DNA of 64,000 bases from Sphingomonas sp. 37zxx (GCF_000786205.1 NZ_JROH01000006.1:31108-95107), one strand, 5' to 3'; numbered from the stretch's first letter, positions 10,055-23,753 are shown. The notes: generated by a model not told the origin, from the sequence alone. Numbers and translations are program-made.

Positions 10055-10148
10055 CGTCATCCCCGCGCAGGCGGGGATCCATAACGGCTAACGTTCGGCA
10101 TATAGATGATCGACACGGCTATGGATTCCCGCCTGCGCGGGAATGACG
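10055..10148. repeat. Pair of inverted REP-like palindromes
   Basis: Two palindromes, CGTCATCCCCGC...GCGGGGATCC at 10055-10082 and GGATTCCCGCC...GGGAATGACG at 10121-10148, face each other across ~38 bases. Related pairs occur at 38830-38902 and 52659-52731. All three are intergenic, which suggests a dispersed extragenic palindrome family. The second copy overlaps any N-terminal extension of the monooxygenase gene, supporting a start further downstream. Confidence 0.75.
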
Positions 10149-10228
10149 ATGGAGAGCACAGCGCAGCTTACCCGCCGCAAAGCGAACCTATGATGGCAGA
10201 TTGCGCTCCCACACCCCATGTCCCTCAC

Positions 10229-11227
10229 ATGACCCAATATTCGATCCACGATCTCGTCCCCGTCCGCGAAGGCGGCACCGTTGCCACCGCGCTCGCCGAT
10301 ACCGCCACTTATGCGCGCCAGGCCGAAGCCTATGGCTATTCGCGCTACTGGATCGCCGAGCATCACGGCATGCCGGGCATTGCCGGCGGCGCTACCTCGG
10401 TCGTCATCGGCCATGTCGCCGCCGCGACCAGCAGCATCCGCGTCGGCGCCGGCGGCATCATGCTGCCCAATCATGCGCCATTGGTGGTGGCCGAACAGTT
10501 CGGCACGCTCGATGCCTTATTTCCGGGCCGGATCGACCTTGGCCTTGGCCGCGCGCCCGGATCGGACCAGCGCACCGCCCGCGCGCTTCGCCGGTCGCTC
10601 GAAAGCGATCCCAATGGCTTTCCCAACGATGTGATGGAGCTGCAAAGCTACTTCGCCGATGACGGGCAGACGGGCATCCGCGCGACGCCGGGGGCCGGAG
10701 CCGATGTCGCGATCTGGATTTTGGGGTCGAGCCTGTTCGGCGCGCAGCTCGCTGCGATGCTGGGGCTACCCTATGCCTTTGCCTCGCACTTCGCGCCCGA
10801 TGCGCTAGACCAGGCAATCGCGATCTACCGCCGCGACTTCCGCCCCTCGGCAGCGCTTGAGCGGCCGCATGTGATGGCCGGATTCAACGTGTTCGCCGCC
10901 GATACCGATGAGGAGGCGCGCTATCTGGCGAGTTCGATGGAGCAATCCTTCGTCGCGCTTCGCACCGGCAATCCGGGCAAGATGCAGCCGCCGGTGCGCG
11001 ATTATCGCGCAAGCCTTGGGCCGCAGGGGGCGGCAATGCTCGAACAGGTGCTGTCCTGCTCGGCGATCGGCTCGCCCGCCACGGTGGCGCGGCAGATCGC
11101 GGCATTCGTCGAGCGCACCGGCGTCGATGAACTGATGATCGCGGGGGCGACCTATGACCCCGAGGCGCGGCTACGCAGCATCGCGCTGACGGCCGAAGCA
11201 GTGCAGGGATTGCGGCTCGCGGCCTAA
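10229..11227 (+). CDS. LLM-class flavin-dependent oxidoreductase (MsnO8-like)
   Basis: A 332-residue bacterial luciferase-like TIM-barrel protein. It starts [16 protein letters not shown]; the blocks [33 protein letters not shown] and [14 protein letters not shown] are signatures of the single-component alkane/luciferase-like group often labelled MsnO8. Such enzymes use reduced FMN supplied by a reductase; the substrate here is unknown. I chose 10229 because homologues start at this block; an ATGATG at 10190 is an alternative. The region upstream is a palindromic repeat rather than coding sequence. Confidence 0.9.
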   Translation: MTQYSIHDLVPVREGGTVATALADTATYARQAEAYGYSRYWIAEHHGMPGIAGGATSVVIGHVAAATSSIRVGAGGIMLPNHAPLVVAEQFGTLDALFPGRIDLGLGRAPGSDQRTARALRRSLESDPNGFPNDVMELQSYFADDGQTGIRATPGAGADVAIWILGSSLFGAQLAAMLGLPYAFASHFAPDALDQAIAIYRRDFRPSAALERPHVMAGFNVFAADTDEEARYLASSMEQSFVALRTGNPGKMQPPVRDYRASLGPQGAAMLEQVLSCSAIGSPATVARQIAAFVERTGVDELMIAGATYDPEARLRSIALTAEAVQGLRLAA

Positions 11228-11235
11228 CGCCCAAA

Positions 11236-11431
11236 CCTTCTCCCGCCGGCGGGAGAAGGATACCGAAGCTTGGTCGCGAAGCGGCCTAGCGCAGGTTGGA
11301 TGAGGGTGGTGCGGCGCTCTCGCGCCGCGCGCTTGCGAGCGCAAGCGCAGCACCCTCACCCAGCTACGACTAGGCCGTGCTGAAGGAGCACGACCAAGTC
11401 TGCGCAACCCTCTCCCGCTCGCGGGAGAGGG
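11236..11431. repeat. ~196 bp long palindromic intergenic element, copy A
   Basis: The element begins with a perfect 24 bp palindrome (CCTTCTCCCGCC/GGCGGGAGAAGG) and ends with another (CCCTCTCCCGCT-type, 11408-11431). The two halves are imperfect inverted copies of each other: GCTTGGTCG...CGGCCTAG...GATGAGGGTG on the left matches, in reverse, CACCCTCACCC...CTAGGCCG...CGACCAAGT on the right. Central bases form a further hairpin. A second copy in opposite orientation occupies 63829-64000. It fills the gap between the convergent monooxygenase gene and M15-like gene, so it may also end transcription. Confidence 0.8.
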
Positions 11432-11437
11432 AACATA

Positions 11438-12049
11438 TTACGGCAAAATCCCCGACCACTCGCTCTCGTGCCCGCCCTCATGGTTCGCCATGCCCGGCTT
11501 GGTCAGATACCCCCGCGCATCGGGGACGTGGCTGAAGATCATCCGCGACGGCACCTCATGCCAAGACAGGTTCATCGCCCAGCGCACCGGGAATGCCTCG
11601 ATCATCGCATAGGGGAGGTGATCGTGGATCCACCATGCCAGCCGCTTCCAGTCGCCCGGCTGGTCGAAGCGGTTGGCAAAGCCCGGCACGACGATGCACG
11701 CGGTCGCGCCCATCCGGCCGGCGCTATCGCGCATGTCCCAGATGTGGCGGGCGGCGTTGCGGTCGTTCGACGCGCAATTATAGCTTTTGGCGTTGCCGAG
11801 CGCGTTCACTTCGGCCGAGCGATAGGCCGATCGGATCGCGATTCGGCCAAAGGCGTCCTGCAACGGTTCGAGCAATTCGTTGCACAGCCGCGACCCGGCT
11901 TCGATTGCCAAGTCGGGATGGTCGGGAATGTTCGACAGCCCGTGGATCGCCGCGATGTCCGAATACAGGAAATCGCGCAGGTAAAAATGCGGCGATAGCT
12001 GCACCCGACCCAGTTCGGTCAACTGCGCCACCGTCATCGGTTTCTTCAA
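11438..12049 (-). CDS. Peptidase M15-like fold protein of unknown function
   Basis: A 203-residue cytoplasmic protein without a signal peptide. Residues 18-75 (LSPHFYLRDFLYSD, then ELLEPLQDAFGRIAIRSAYRS) resemble the start of the peptidase M15A family, whose consensus has a similar SGYRS turn. The usual SxHxxGxAxD metal-binding stretch is replaced by NAARHIWDMRDS, so the zinc site may be altered. The remaining ~100 residues are rich in Trp, His and Pro. The start is TTG, supported by GGAGGG six bases upstream; an ATG four codons later has no such site. It lies downstream of acnA on the same strand. Confidence 0.5.
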   Translation of the reverse strand: MKKPMTVAQLTELGRVQLSPHFYLRDFLYSDIAAIHGLSNIPDHPDLAIEAGSRLCNELLEPLQDAFGRIAIRSAYRSAEVNALGNAKSYNCASNDRNAARHIWDMRDSAGRMGATACIVVPGFANRFDQPGDWKRLAWWIHDHLPYAMIEAFPVRWAMNLSWHEVPSRMIFSHVPDARGYLTKPGMANHEGGHESEWSGILP

Positions 12050-12149
12050 CGCTTGCCCTCCCGCTCGTCGACCGACGAAAGGAGCGCTGTACCGTCAGAT
12101 AGTTAACCGTGCATCCACTATTCGTGCCCCCCGCCCGAACGGGGTAGCC

Positions 12150-12176
12150 GGCCCTCCCCCGCCAGGGGGGAGGGCA
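12150..12176 (-). terminator. GC-rich hairpin after acnA
   Basis: A CCCTCCCCC/GGGGGGAGGG stem sits just past the acnA stop codon. There is no clear T-run, so termination is only a possibility; it resembles the other C/G-rich palindromes in the window. Confidence 0.4.
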
Positions 12177-12182
12177 CAAGCC

Positions 12183-14861
<2,679 letters not shown>

Positions 14862-15024
14862 GGCGTGCCTTTCCGAATGCGGGGAAGCGGCGGGGAGGCG
14901 GCGGGAAGCCGCGCGCACGCTTGCCGGCGAGCTGATGGATTCAAGTTTTCTCGGCGGCTGTAGCAAGGGGGTGCGCCCGGGGGAAGGGTGGACGAAAGTT
15001 GAAGATGCACGCCGCCGCTCGCCG

Positions 15025-15951
15025 TCAGCGGGCAGCGCGCCGCAACGAATCGATCCGCGCCGACAACACCAGATGCGGCATGAACAGGATCGCGAGCAGT
15101 ACGAAGGCGGCCGGCACGAAGCCCGGCGCATCGAGATGCCGCATCGCGGGCAACAGCGCATAGCCAAGCGCCAGCGCCGCGAGCGTCAGGCCGGCACCGG
15201 TACGCAGCCAGGCCGCCCGCCCAAGCCCTGGCATCGCCTCACCTATCTCACGGAAATGGCGGACCGAATGGACGCAGGTGAAGTACAGCGCAAAGCCCCA
15301 GAGCGGCGGCAGCACCAGCATCGCAAGGAGCGATCCGACAAGCTGCGCCGCCTCCACCGACCGGCCACGCTCGACCAGGATCGTCGCGCCGATCAGCGCG
15401 ACCAGCGAGGCGACCGGCGCGACCACCATGCCGCCGCGACCGATCGTCGCGGCCATATCGGCACCGCCCATCGCGGTAAAAATATCCAAAACCGCCGCCG
15501 GATGCGCGGCGATCGGCAGCGCAACCAGCGCCACCCCTACCCCGGTTTCGATGAAGCGTTCGCCGATCATCGACCAGTCGGCGGCAAAATGCAGCGCGGC
15601 GAGCACCAGGAAAATCGGCAAAGCGATGTGCGGTGCCAGCGTCCACGCGGTCGCGGCGATGCCGAGCACCAGCGCATAGAGCGCCGCCGAATGCGCGTAA
15701 GAGGCAAGCCCGCTTCGGGCAAACCGCCGCGCGACGGCGAGATCGAAAGCGCCATGCGGCAGGCCGCCGAGCAGGAAAACAAGCGCTGCGCCAAGCGAGG
15801 CGATTGGGCCGTTAAGCGGAACGCCGGCAAGCTTCGCGGCGATCAACAGGCTCGCCATGATGGCGAACGGGGCATCGGCCAAACCCATTCGATGCGAATG
15901 CAGATCGGCCGGGGGCGCAATGCGCTCCCGGCCCTGTGCGGCGATCGTCAT
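15025..15951 (-). CDS. blh: Brp/Blh-family beta-carotene 15,15'-dioxygenase
   Basis: A 308-residue polytopic membrane protein with about eight hydrophobic segments. The iron-binding histidines of the Brp/Blh family are visible in [38 protein letters not shown] and FMPHLVLS. Enzymes of this family cleave beta-carotene into two all-trans retinal molecules. The gene lies 51 bases downstream of the rhodopsin gene on the same strand, so the cell makes the chromophore together with the opsin. The ATG at 15951 has only a weak GGGG ribosome-binding site. Confidence 0.93.
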   Translation of the reverse strand: MTIAAQGRERIAPPADLHSHRMGLADAPFAIMASLLIAAKLAGVPLNGPIASLGAALVFLLGGLPHGAFDLAVARRFARSGLASYAHSAALYALVLGIAATAWTLAPHIALPIFLVLAALHFAADWSMIGERFIETGVGVALVALPIAAHPAAVLDIFTAMGGADMAATIGRGGMVVAPVASLVALIGATILVERGRSVEAAQLVGSLLAMLVLPPLWGFALYFTCVHSVRHFREIGEAMPGLGRAAWLRTGAGLTLAALALGYALLPAMRHLDAPGFVPAAFVLLAILFMPHLVLSARIDSLRRAAR

Positions 15952-16002
15952 GTGGCTGCCCCGGTCAACGGAGCATCCATCTTGAGAAATCGCCGCTTCG
16001 CA

Positions 16003-16776
16003 TTACGCTACCGTCGCGCCGTGACCGGCGGTTTCGCGCTCGATCGCCGACTTGCGGACCGCGATCATGTAGATCATCACGCCGACGCCTGCCTTGGCAA
16101 GGATGTCGGCCAGCGTGTAGCCGATCTGGATCGTCGTTTCGGCGGCTGCGCCCGAGATGTTGGCGAAAGGCGCCATGTAGACGATCGGATAGAAGCCCCA
16201 TGATGCGAACGTCAGCAGCCGCGCCTTGCGGATCAGCGGACGCACCGACTCAGGCTGGCGATTGATCGAGTCGCCCAGGCCGCGGAACAGTTCCCATACG
16301 ATGTACAAGAACGGGATCGTCGACAGCGTACCCCACAGCGCGCGTGTGCCGTTATCGGCAGCGATCTCGCCCGGATAGCCCAGAGCGATCATCAGTGCAG
16401 CGGCGAAGCCGAGACGAACAGACTTCGACACGGTCTCCGACTCGGACAGACGCATCACCAATACCAGCTCGATCAGCAACAATGGCACGGTCAACAACCA
16501 GTCGACGTAACGATAGGCATCATTGAAGGCGTAGCCGGTCGACGTAATCACCGCGCCGCGCACTTCATAGGCACCGGCCCAGCTCTCGAAAATCCGCAGG
16601 TAGTGATAGGCGGCGATGGCGCAGACCAACCCAGAGATCACCAATGCGGTCTTATAAGGTGCAGTTACTTGACTACGCCCAAACCAAAGGAAAAGTGCAG
16701 CGGCCGACATTGTCGCAAATGTCAATGAAAACGCATTATATATCAGGAAGTACTGACCAACAGTAACCGTCTCCAT
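16003..16776 (-). CDS. Xanthorhodopsin-like proton-pumping rhodopsin
   Basis: A 257-residue seven-helix microbial rhodopsin. The retinal Schiff-base lysine is Lys228 (in TLADILAKAG). Helix C carries Asp92, Thr96 and Glu103 (VDWLLTVPLLLIE), the DTE pattern of outward proton pumps. His58 pairs with Asp92 at a spacing of 34 residues as in xanthorhodopsin rather than 22 as in proteorhodopsin. Leu100 at the spectral-tuning position predicts green absorption. Gly149 aligns with the glycine that opens a carotenoid-binding fenestration in xanthorhodopsin. Start at 16776 has an AAGGA site. Function is inferred; no ion measurement can be made from sequence. Confidence 0.94.
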   Translation of the reverse strand: METVTVGQYFLIYNAFSLTFATMSAAALFLWFGRSQVTAPYKTALVISGLVCAIAAYHYLRIFESWAGAYEVRGAVITSTGYAFNDAYRYVDWLLTVPLLLIELVLVMRLSESETVSKSVRLGFAAALMIALGYPGEIAADNGTRALWGTLSTIPFLYIVWELFRGLGDSINRQPESVRPLIRKARLLTFASWGFYPIVYMAPFANISGAAAETTIQIGYTLADILAKAGVGVMIYMIAVRKSAIERETAGHGATVA

Positions 16777-17157
16777 TTGCAAATCCTTTTGTGCAACGAA
16801 TACAACACCCAACCGGTGGCGGCTGAGTTTATTATCAGTGTGCGGAGCGTATCTACCACAGTCTTTGGCGATTATAGCTAGACTTTCTATCGTAGGTATA
16901 AAGTTGGTAGCCGAAGGGGTTGCCATCGCAGCAGGCAAGCGTCGGCAGCCGCCAACGGCGCAGCAACCAAGGTGCAGCAAAGATGCCTGCGGACTCTTGC
17001 GGATCAGGCTCGACGCGGTTGCGGAGCGGAGGGGGCGCGCGGATACAAACGCCGAAGCGGATCCTGGCCGGCAGCCATCATCACCAGATGCTGCCCATAA
17101 GGTACGGCAATCTCCCCTTCCCGTGCAGGCAGAGGAGATTGCCGATAGTAGATCGTC
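16777..17157 (-). promoter_or_regulatory. Rhodopsin leader and putative promoter region
   Basis: This 381-base gap separates rhodopsin from pgmG. The half nearer rhodopsin is unusually AT-rich for this genome. On the minus strand a perfect TATAAT lies at 16871-16876, about 95 bases before the start codon, and a second GATAAT lies at 16831-16836. I could not match a convincing -35 box to either. The pgmG-proximal end holds a hairpin (listed separately). No small ORF or RNA gene is recognisable. Confidence 0.4.
17106..17143 (-). terminator. Hairpin downstream of pgmG
   Basis: A perfect 10 bp stem (GGCAATCTCC at 17106-17115 and GGAGATTGCC at 17134-17143) with an 18-base loop lies 14 bases after the pgmG stop. 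It lacks a long T-run, so it may be an intrinsic terminator of modest strength or an RNA-stabilising stem. Confidence 0.55.
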
Positions 17158-18540
17158 TTAATGCGCGGCTTGCGGGCCGCGCTGGAGGCCGCTGGCGGCG
17201 AGTTGCGCGTCGAGCATCGCCATCAAACGGTCGAGACCCGCCTGATCCTTTGCCTCGGCGCGCGCGACCAGCACGTCCTGGGTGTTCGAGGCGCGCAACA
17301 GCCACCAGCCATCGGGGGTGTTCACGCGGGCACCATCGGTGTTGTTGATGTCGGCGCCCTCGGCCTTCAGCCGTTCAAGCACTTCGTCGATCACCGCGAA
17401 TTTGCGGCTTTCATCGACCTGGAAGCGCATTTCGGGGGTGTTGATCATCGCGGGCATTTCGCTGCGCAACTGGGTGATCGACTTGCCGATCAGGTGCGCG
17501 GCGCGGATCAGCCGGACGGCGGCATATTGCGCGTCGTCGAAACCATAATATTCATGCGCGAAGAAGACGTGGCCGCTCATTTCGCCTGCCAGCGGCGAAC
17601 CGGTTTCCTTCATCTTCATCTTGATCAGGCTGTGGCCGGTCTTCCACATCAACGGCTTGCCGCCCAGCTCTTCGATCCGGTCGTACAGCGCCTGGCTTGC
17701 CTTCACATCGGCGATGATCGTCGCGCCGGGCAGCTCCCGCAGCACAGGTTCAGCCAAAATGGACAAAAGCTGATCGCCCCAGATTACGCGGCCTTCCCCG
17801 TCAATCGCGCCGATCCGGTCGCCATCGCCATCGAACGCCAGTCCGAAATCGAGGTTCTTCTCCGCGACAAGTGCCTTGAGCGCGGTGAGGTTGGCTTCGT
17901 CAGTGGGGTCAGGATGATGGTTGGGAAAATCGCCGTCTACATCGGTAAAGAGCAAATGATGCTCACCTGGCAGGAGCTTGACCAGCTTCTCGATGACCGG
18001 GCCAGAGACGCCGTTGCCGGCATCCCAACCGATGCGATAGGTGCCGCCGCTATAGCCGGCCATCAACCGCCCGACATAGTCGTCCATGATATCGACATCG
18101 GTGACGACGCCTTCACCGATTTCCCAGTCCCCCTCGGCAGCCATGACGCCCAGCGTCTGGATGTCGGCACCAAAGAACGGACGATGCTGAAGCACCATCT
18201 TGAAGCCATTATACTCGGCGGGATTATGGCTGCCGGTTATCTGAATGCCGCCATCGACCTCTAGCGTGGCTTCGGCATAATACAGCATCGGCGTGGGGCC
18301 GAGGCCAACCCGCACCACATCGACCCCCGCGCCGGTGAGACCGGCGACCAGTGCCGCCTCCATCTCGGGCGAGGAATGGCGGCCATCGCGGCCAACCGCC
18401 ACGCGGGTGCCGCCGGCGCGCCGCACCAACGTGCCAAAGCCGCGCCCGATCGCGTCGGCGTCGGCGGTGCCGAGCGTCTTGCCGACGATACCGCGAATGT
18501 CATATTCGCGAAGCGACGTGGGGTCGAAACGGTGCGTCAT
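17158..18540 (-). CDS. pgmG: Phosphoglucomutase/phosphomannomutase (PgmG-like)
   Basis: A 460-residue alpha-D-phosphohexomutase. The phosphoserine loop is ITGSHNPAEYNGFKM, the metal-binding loop LAFDGDGDRIGAID, and the sugar-binding loop GEMSGHVFF. These enzymes interconvert glucose-6-P/glucose-1-P and mannose-6-P/mannose-1-P, supplying precursors for exopolysaccharide (gellan-type sphingans) and lipopolysaccharide. Length equals that of sphingomonad PgmG. Start MTHRFDPTSLREYDIRG has an AGGAGG site nine bases upstream. It follows the J-domain gene by 114 bases on the same strand. Confidence 0.93.
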   Translation of the reverse strand: MTHRFDPTSLREYDIRGIVGKTLGTADADAIGRGFGTLVRRAGGTRVAVGRDGRHSSPEMEAALVAGLTGAGVDVVRVGLGPTPMLYYAEATLEVDGGIQITGSHNPAEYNGFKMVLQHRPFFGADIQTLGVMAAEGDWEIGEGVVTDVDIMDDYVGRLMAGYSGGTYRIGWDAGNGVSGPVIEKLVKLLPGEHHLLFTDVDGDFPNHHPDPTDEANLTALKALVAEKNLDFGLAFDGDGDRIGAIDGEGRVIWGDQLLSILAEPVLRELPGATIIADVKASQALYDRIEELGGKPLMWKTGHSLIKMKMKETGSPLAGEMSGHVFFAHEYYGFDDAQYAAVRLIRAAHLIGKSITQLRSEMPAMINTPEMRFQVDESRKFAVIDEVLERLKAEGADINNTDGARVNTPDGWWLLRASNTQDVLVARAEAKDQAGLDRLMAMLDAQLAASGLQRGPQAAH

Positions 18541-18654
18541 GCAATTGGCCTCCTGAAAGTCTGCGGGCGTTCTTTGGCGCGATTGCGCGAAAGTGCAATG
18601 ACACTCGACGCGGCAAAGCGATACTTTACCGCAACGCACCACCCGGCAGATCGA

Positions 18655-18909
18655 TCATTGCAGCCGTTTCAGCAAAACATCGCGGGCCGCGTTGATCCGC
18701 TTGGTCAGATCGACCGAGCCGCCCTTGTCGGGATGAACAGCGGTCACCAGCCGGCGATGCGCGGCGCGAATGGCGCCGGCATCGGCATCGGCGCTGACCC
18801 CCAGCACTTGCCGCGCTTCGTCCTCGCGCAGCCGGGGGCGGCCCTTGCGGGCGAAGAACAGCCACCAGATCACCGCCATCAAGGCAGCGGCGAACAGCAA
18901 TTTGCCCAT
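18655..18909 (-). CDS. Small membrane-anchored J-domain protein
   Basis: An 84-residue protein with an N-terminal membrane segment (residues ~3-19) followed by a short J-domain: ARQVLGVSADADAGAIRAAHRRL then the invariant HPD in TAVHPDKGGS. Such proteins stimulate DnaK-type ATPases; the anchor places the activity at the inner membrane, as in the TIM14-like DnaJ homologues of alphaproteobacteria. Its start codon overlaps the mipZ stop by one base (TGATG), so translation is coupled to MipZ. Confidence 0.9.
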   Translation of the reverse strand: MGKLLFAAALMAVIWWLFFARKGRPRLREDEARQVLGVSADADAGAIRAAHRRLVTAVHPDKGGSVDLTKRINAARDVLLKRLQ

Positions 18910-19790
18910 CAGGCGGTGGCCGTCGTCGGATCGGGCTGTACCTGCTTGGGTGCCGCCGCGTGATCGGGCAGCGCCAGCCCGGCCATCATCTCGCGCAATT
19001 CCTGGCGCGCGGCGACATGCCCCAGGCCCATTTCACCAAATTCGCGAGAATCGAGCATCGTCAGCCCTTGCGGGAACAACTCGCGATAGATCACGCGCTC
19101 CGACAGCCCCGAAATGACGCGAAAGCCGACGCGGCGCGACAATTGGGTGATGGCCTCGGACACGCGGCGCATGTTGCGCGCCTCGATATGCTGAAGCCGG
19201 TTTCGCAGCACCACCCAATCGATCGTCGATCCATCGGCCTTGGCGCGGCTTTTGCGCGATTCCCAGATCAGTTCGGAATAAAAGCTTGGCCGGGTCACCT
19301 GAAACGTATCGGGATCGACCTGCCCGATCAGGTCGAAATCGACGAAGCTGTCGTTCATCGGCGTGACCAGCGTGTCGGCATTGGTCACCGCGATCCGGGC
19401 GAATTTATCATCGCGGCCCGGCGTGTCGATCACCAGATAGTCACTGCCTTCGCTCAACCGCTCGAGCGCTTGCTGAAAATGCGCGATCGTGGTGCCGTCA
19501 TGCGTCTCGTGGCGCGGCATCGGCAAGCTGCGCCCGGTGCGCTTGATCGTCGCGGCGCGATTGTCGAGATAGCGGCCCAGCGTGCGCTGGCGATGGTCCA
19601 GGTCGAACGCGGCGACTCGCGCGCCACGCGCCGCCAGCGCGATCGCGGTATGCACCGCCGTCGTCGATTTGCCGGTCCCGCCCTTTTCATTGGCGAAGAC
19701 GATGACGTGCAGCCCGTTGGCACCACTACCCAAAACGCGATTTTCCCATGTTGATTGCCCCTGCACGCTTCCATAGGAGGCTGCGCTCAC
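18909..19790 (-). CDS. mipZ: MipZ, division-plane positioning ATPase
   Basis: A ~293-residue ParA/MinD-family ATPase. The deviant Walker A NEKGGTGKSTTAVHTAIAL, the AFDLDHRQRTLGRYLDNR block and VIDTPGRDDKFARIAVTNAD are signatures of MipZ, which forms gradients from the ParB-loaded origins and blocks FtsZ assembly away from midcell. The gene is listed from GTG at 19790; the first ~27 residues before HVIVFANEKGG are not conserved and the true start may be a later codon. It is divergent from panC across 28 bases. Confidence 0.92.
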   Translation of the reverse strand: MSAASYGSVQGQSTWENRVLGSGANGLHVIVFANEKGGTGKSTTAVHTAIALAARGARVAAFDLDHRQRTLGRYLDNRAATIKRTGRSLPMPRHETHDGTTIAHFQQALERLSEGSDYLVIDTPGRDDKFARIAVTNADTLVTPMNDSFVDFDLIGQVDPDTFQVTRPSFYSELIWESRKSRAKADGSTIDWVVLRNRLQHIEARNMRRVSEAITQLSRRVGFRVISGLSERVIYRELFPQGLTMLDSREFGEMGLGHVAARQELREMMAGLALPDHAAAPKQVQPDPTTATA

Positions 19791-19818
19791 TCCCGTTCTC
19801 TATCGCAAGGCGTCCATC

Positions 19819-20667
19819 GTGCAAACCATCAGAGAATTAAGCATGCTGCGCGAGACCATCGCAAGCTGGCGCGGCGCGGGCGAACGAATCGCGTTGGTGC
19901 CGACAATGGGCGCGCTGCATGACGGGCATATGGCACTGGTCGAAGCGGCGCGGCGGCAGGCGGCACGGGTGATGGTGTCGATCTTCGTCAACCCCATGCA
20001 GTTCGGCGCGGGCGAGGATCTGGCGCGCTATCCCCGGCGCGAGGCCGCCGATACACGGATGCTGACCGCCGCCGGGGTCGATGCGCTGTGGCTGCCCGAT
20101 GTCGAGACGATGTACCCGGCGGGCTTCGCCACCACGATTTCGGTGGCCGGGGTGAGCGAAGGGCTGGATGGCGCGGCACGTCCCGGCCATTTCGATGGGG
20201 TGGCGACGGTGGTCGCCAAGCTATTTCACCAGGTCGCGCCCGACGTCGCGCTGTTCGGGGAAAAGGATTATCAGCAATTGGCGGTGATCCGGCGGCTGAC
20301 CAGCGATCTCAACCTCGACATCGAGATTGTCGGCATCGGCACCCAGCGCGACGATGATGGTCTGGCACTGTCATCGCGCAACATCTACCTCCTCCCTGAA
20401 GAGCGGCAGGCGGCGGTTGCCCTTCCGCGCGCGTTGGGGGTGGCAGCGGCGACGATCGAGCGCGGCGGCGATGCCGCAGCGGCGCTGGCCCAGGCGCGCA
20501 CGACATTGACCAACGCCGGATTCGTCGTCGACTATGTCGAACTCGTCGATGCCGAAACGCTGGGCGTGCCCTCCCCCGCCCGGCCGATGCGGCTGCTGGC
20601 AGCGGCGAAGCTCGGCACGACGCGGTTGATCGATAACATCGCCGTCGCCCCCGTCGACGAAGGTTAA
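19819..20667 (+). CDS. panC: Pantothenate synthetase
   Basis: A 282-residue enzyme condensing pantoate and beta-alanine with ATP to pantothenate, the precursor of CoA. The cytidylyltransferase-like motif PTMGALHDGHMALVEAAR carries His34 and His37, and the KMSKS-equivalent region is in LSSRNIYLLPEERQAA. FVNPMQFGAGEDLARYPR and GEKDYQQLAVIRRL are conserved. The start is GTG at 19819. Length is normal. It stands alone on the plus strand, back-to-back with mipZ. Confidence 0.96.
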   Translation: MQTIRELSMLRETIASWRGAGERIALVPTMGALHDGHMALVEAARRQAARVMVSIFVNPMQFGAGEDLARYPRREAADTRMLTAAGVDALWLPDVETMYPAGFATTISVAGVSEGLDGAARPGHFDGVATVVAKLFHQVAPDVALFGEKDYQQLAVIRRLTSDLNLDIEIVGIGTQRDDDGLALSSRNIYLLPEERQAAVALPRALGVAAATIERGGDAAAALAQARTTLTNAGFVVDYVELVDAETLGVPSPARPMRLLAAAKLGTTRLIDNIAVAPVDEG

Positions 20668-20748
20668 CCGCGTTAACCAATTGTTGAAAACCTTGCGTCA
20701 GTCTCCCTCCAGTGCCGGGGGAGGCACGACAAACCGGGGTTTGGACCG

Positions 20749-21045
20749 ATGGGCAGCAGTCTGAAGAATGTAGGGAATCTGGTCGAGCGGCGGCTGACGC
20801 AAGCGGCGCGTGGCGATGCCGATGCCTGTTATGAATTGGGCATGATCTATGCCAGCGGCGCGCTGGACGCGATCGTCGACCTGATCGAGGCGCATAAATG
20901 GTTCAACATCGCCGCCCAGTCGGGCAGCGAACAGGCGCAGCGTTCGCGTGCCGAAATCGCCGGTGAAATGACCGCGCGCGAAATCGCGACCGCGCAAAAG
21001 GCGGCGCGCGCCTGGCGTGCCGCGAGCATCGCACAGGCAGCCTGA
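20749..21045 (+). CDS. Sel1-repeat protein
   Basis: A 98-residue protein with one or two Sel1-like helical repeats ([16 protein letters not shown], then [31 protein letters not shown]). Sel1 repeats are TPR-like scaffolds for protein contacts. A C-terminal Ala/Arg-rich helix follows. No signal peptide or catalytic motif is visible. It lies just upstream of clpB, but clpB has its own promoter after this gene. Confidence 0.85.
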   Translation: MGSSLKNVGNLVERRLTQAARGDADACYELGMIYASGALDAIVDLIEAHKWFNIAAQSGSEQAQRSRAEIAGEMTAREIATAQKAARAWRAASIAQAA

Positions 21046-21054
21046 TCAAGGGCG

Positions 21055-21082
21055 CTTGTGTTGCAATCGGGCAACACTATGT
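21055..21082 (+). promoter_or_regulatory. Putative RpoH (sigma-32) promoter of clpB
   Basis: CTTG at 21055-21058 and ACTATGT at 21076-21082 are separated by 17 bases, close to the alphaproteobacterial heat-shock consensus CTTG-N17-CYTATNT (one mismatch in the -10). It lies 27 bases before the clpB ATG. ClpB is a known heat-shock gene, which fits. Confidence 0.6.
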
Positions 21083-21109
21083 TCGTTCCATCACAGATGG
21101 GTGGCGAAC

Positions 21110-23689
<2,580 letters not shown>

Positions 23690-23697
23690 ACCCACAA

Positions 23698-23731
23698 AAA
23701 AGGGGATGGCTGTTGGCCATCCCCTTTCCCG
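23698..23731. terminator. Bidirectional intrinsic terminator between clpB and the TonB-dependent receptor
   Basis: A strong GGGGATGGC/GCCATCCCC stem with a short loop is flanked by an A-run on the left and a short T-run on the right. Read on the minus strand it ends in six T, a good terminator for the receptor gene; on the plus strand it can also end clpB. Confidence 0.8.
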
Positions 23732-23753
23732 TTCCTTGAAGGACCAGCTTGGA

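Noticed and set aside
10055..10148. Possible CRISPR-like repeats
   Set aside because: There are only two inverted copies, no spacers of even length and no cas genes; these are extragenic palindromes.
11438..12049. Phage endolysin or prophage remnant
   Set aside because: The M15-like gene sits beside acnA among core genes, with no phage structural, integrase or holin gene nearby.
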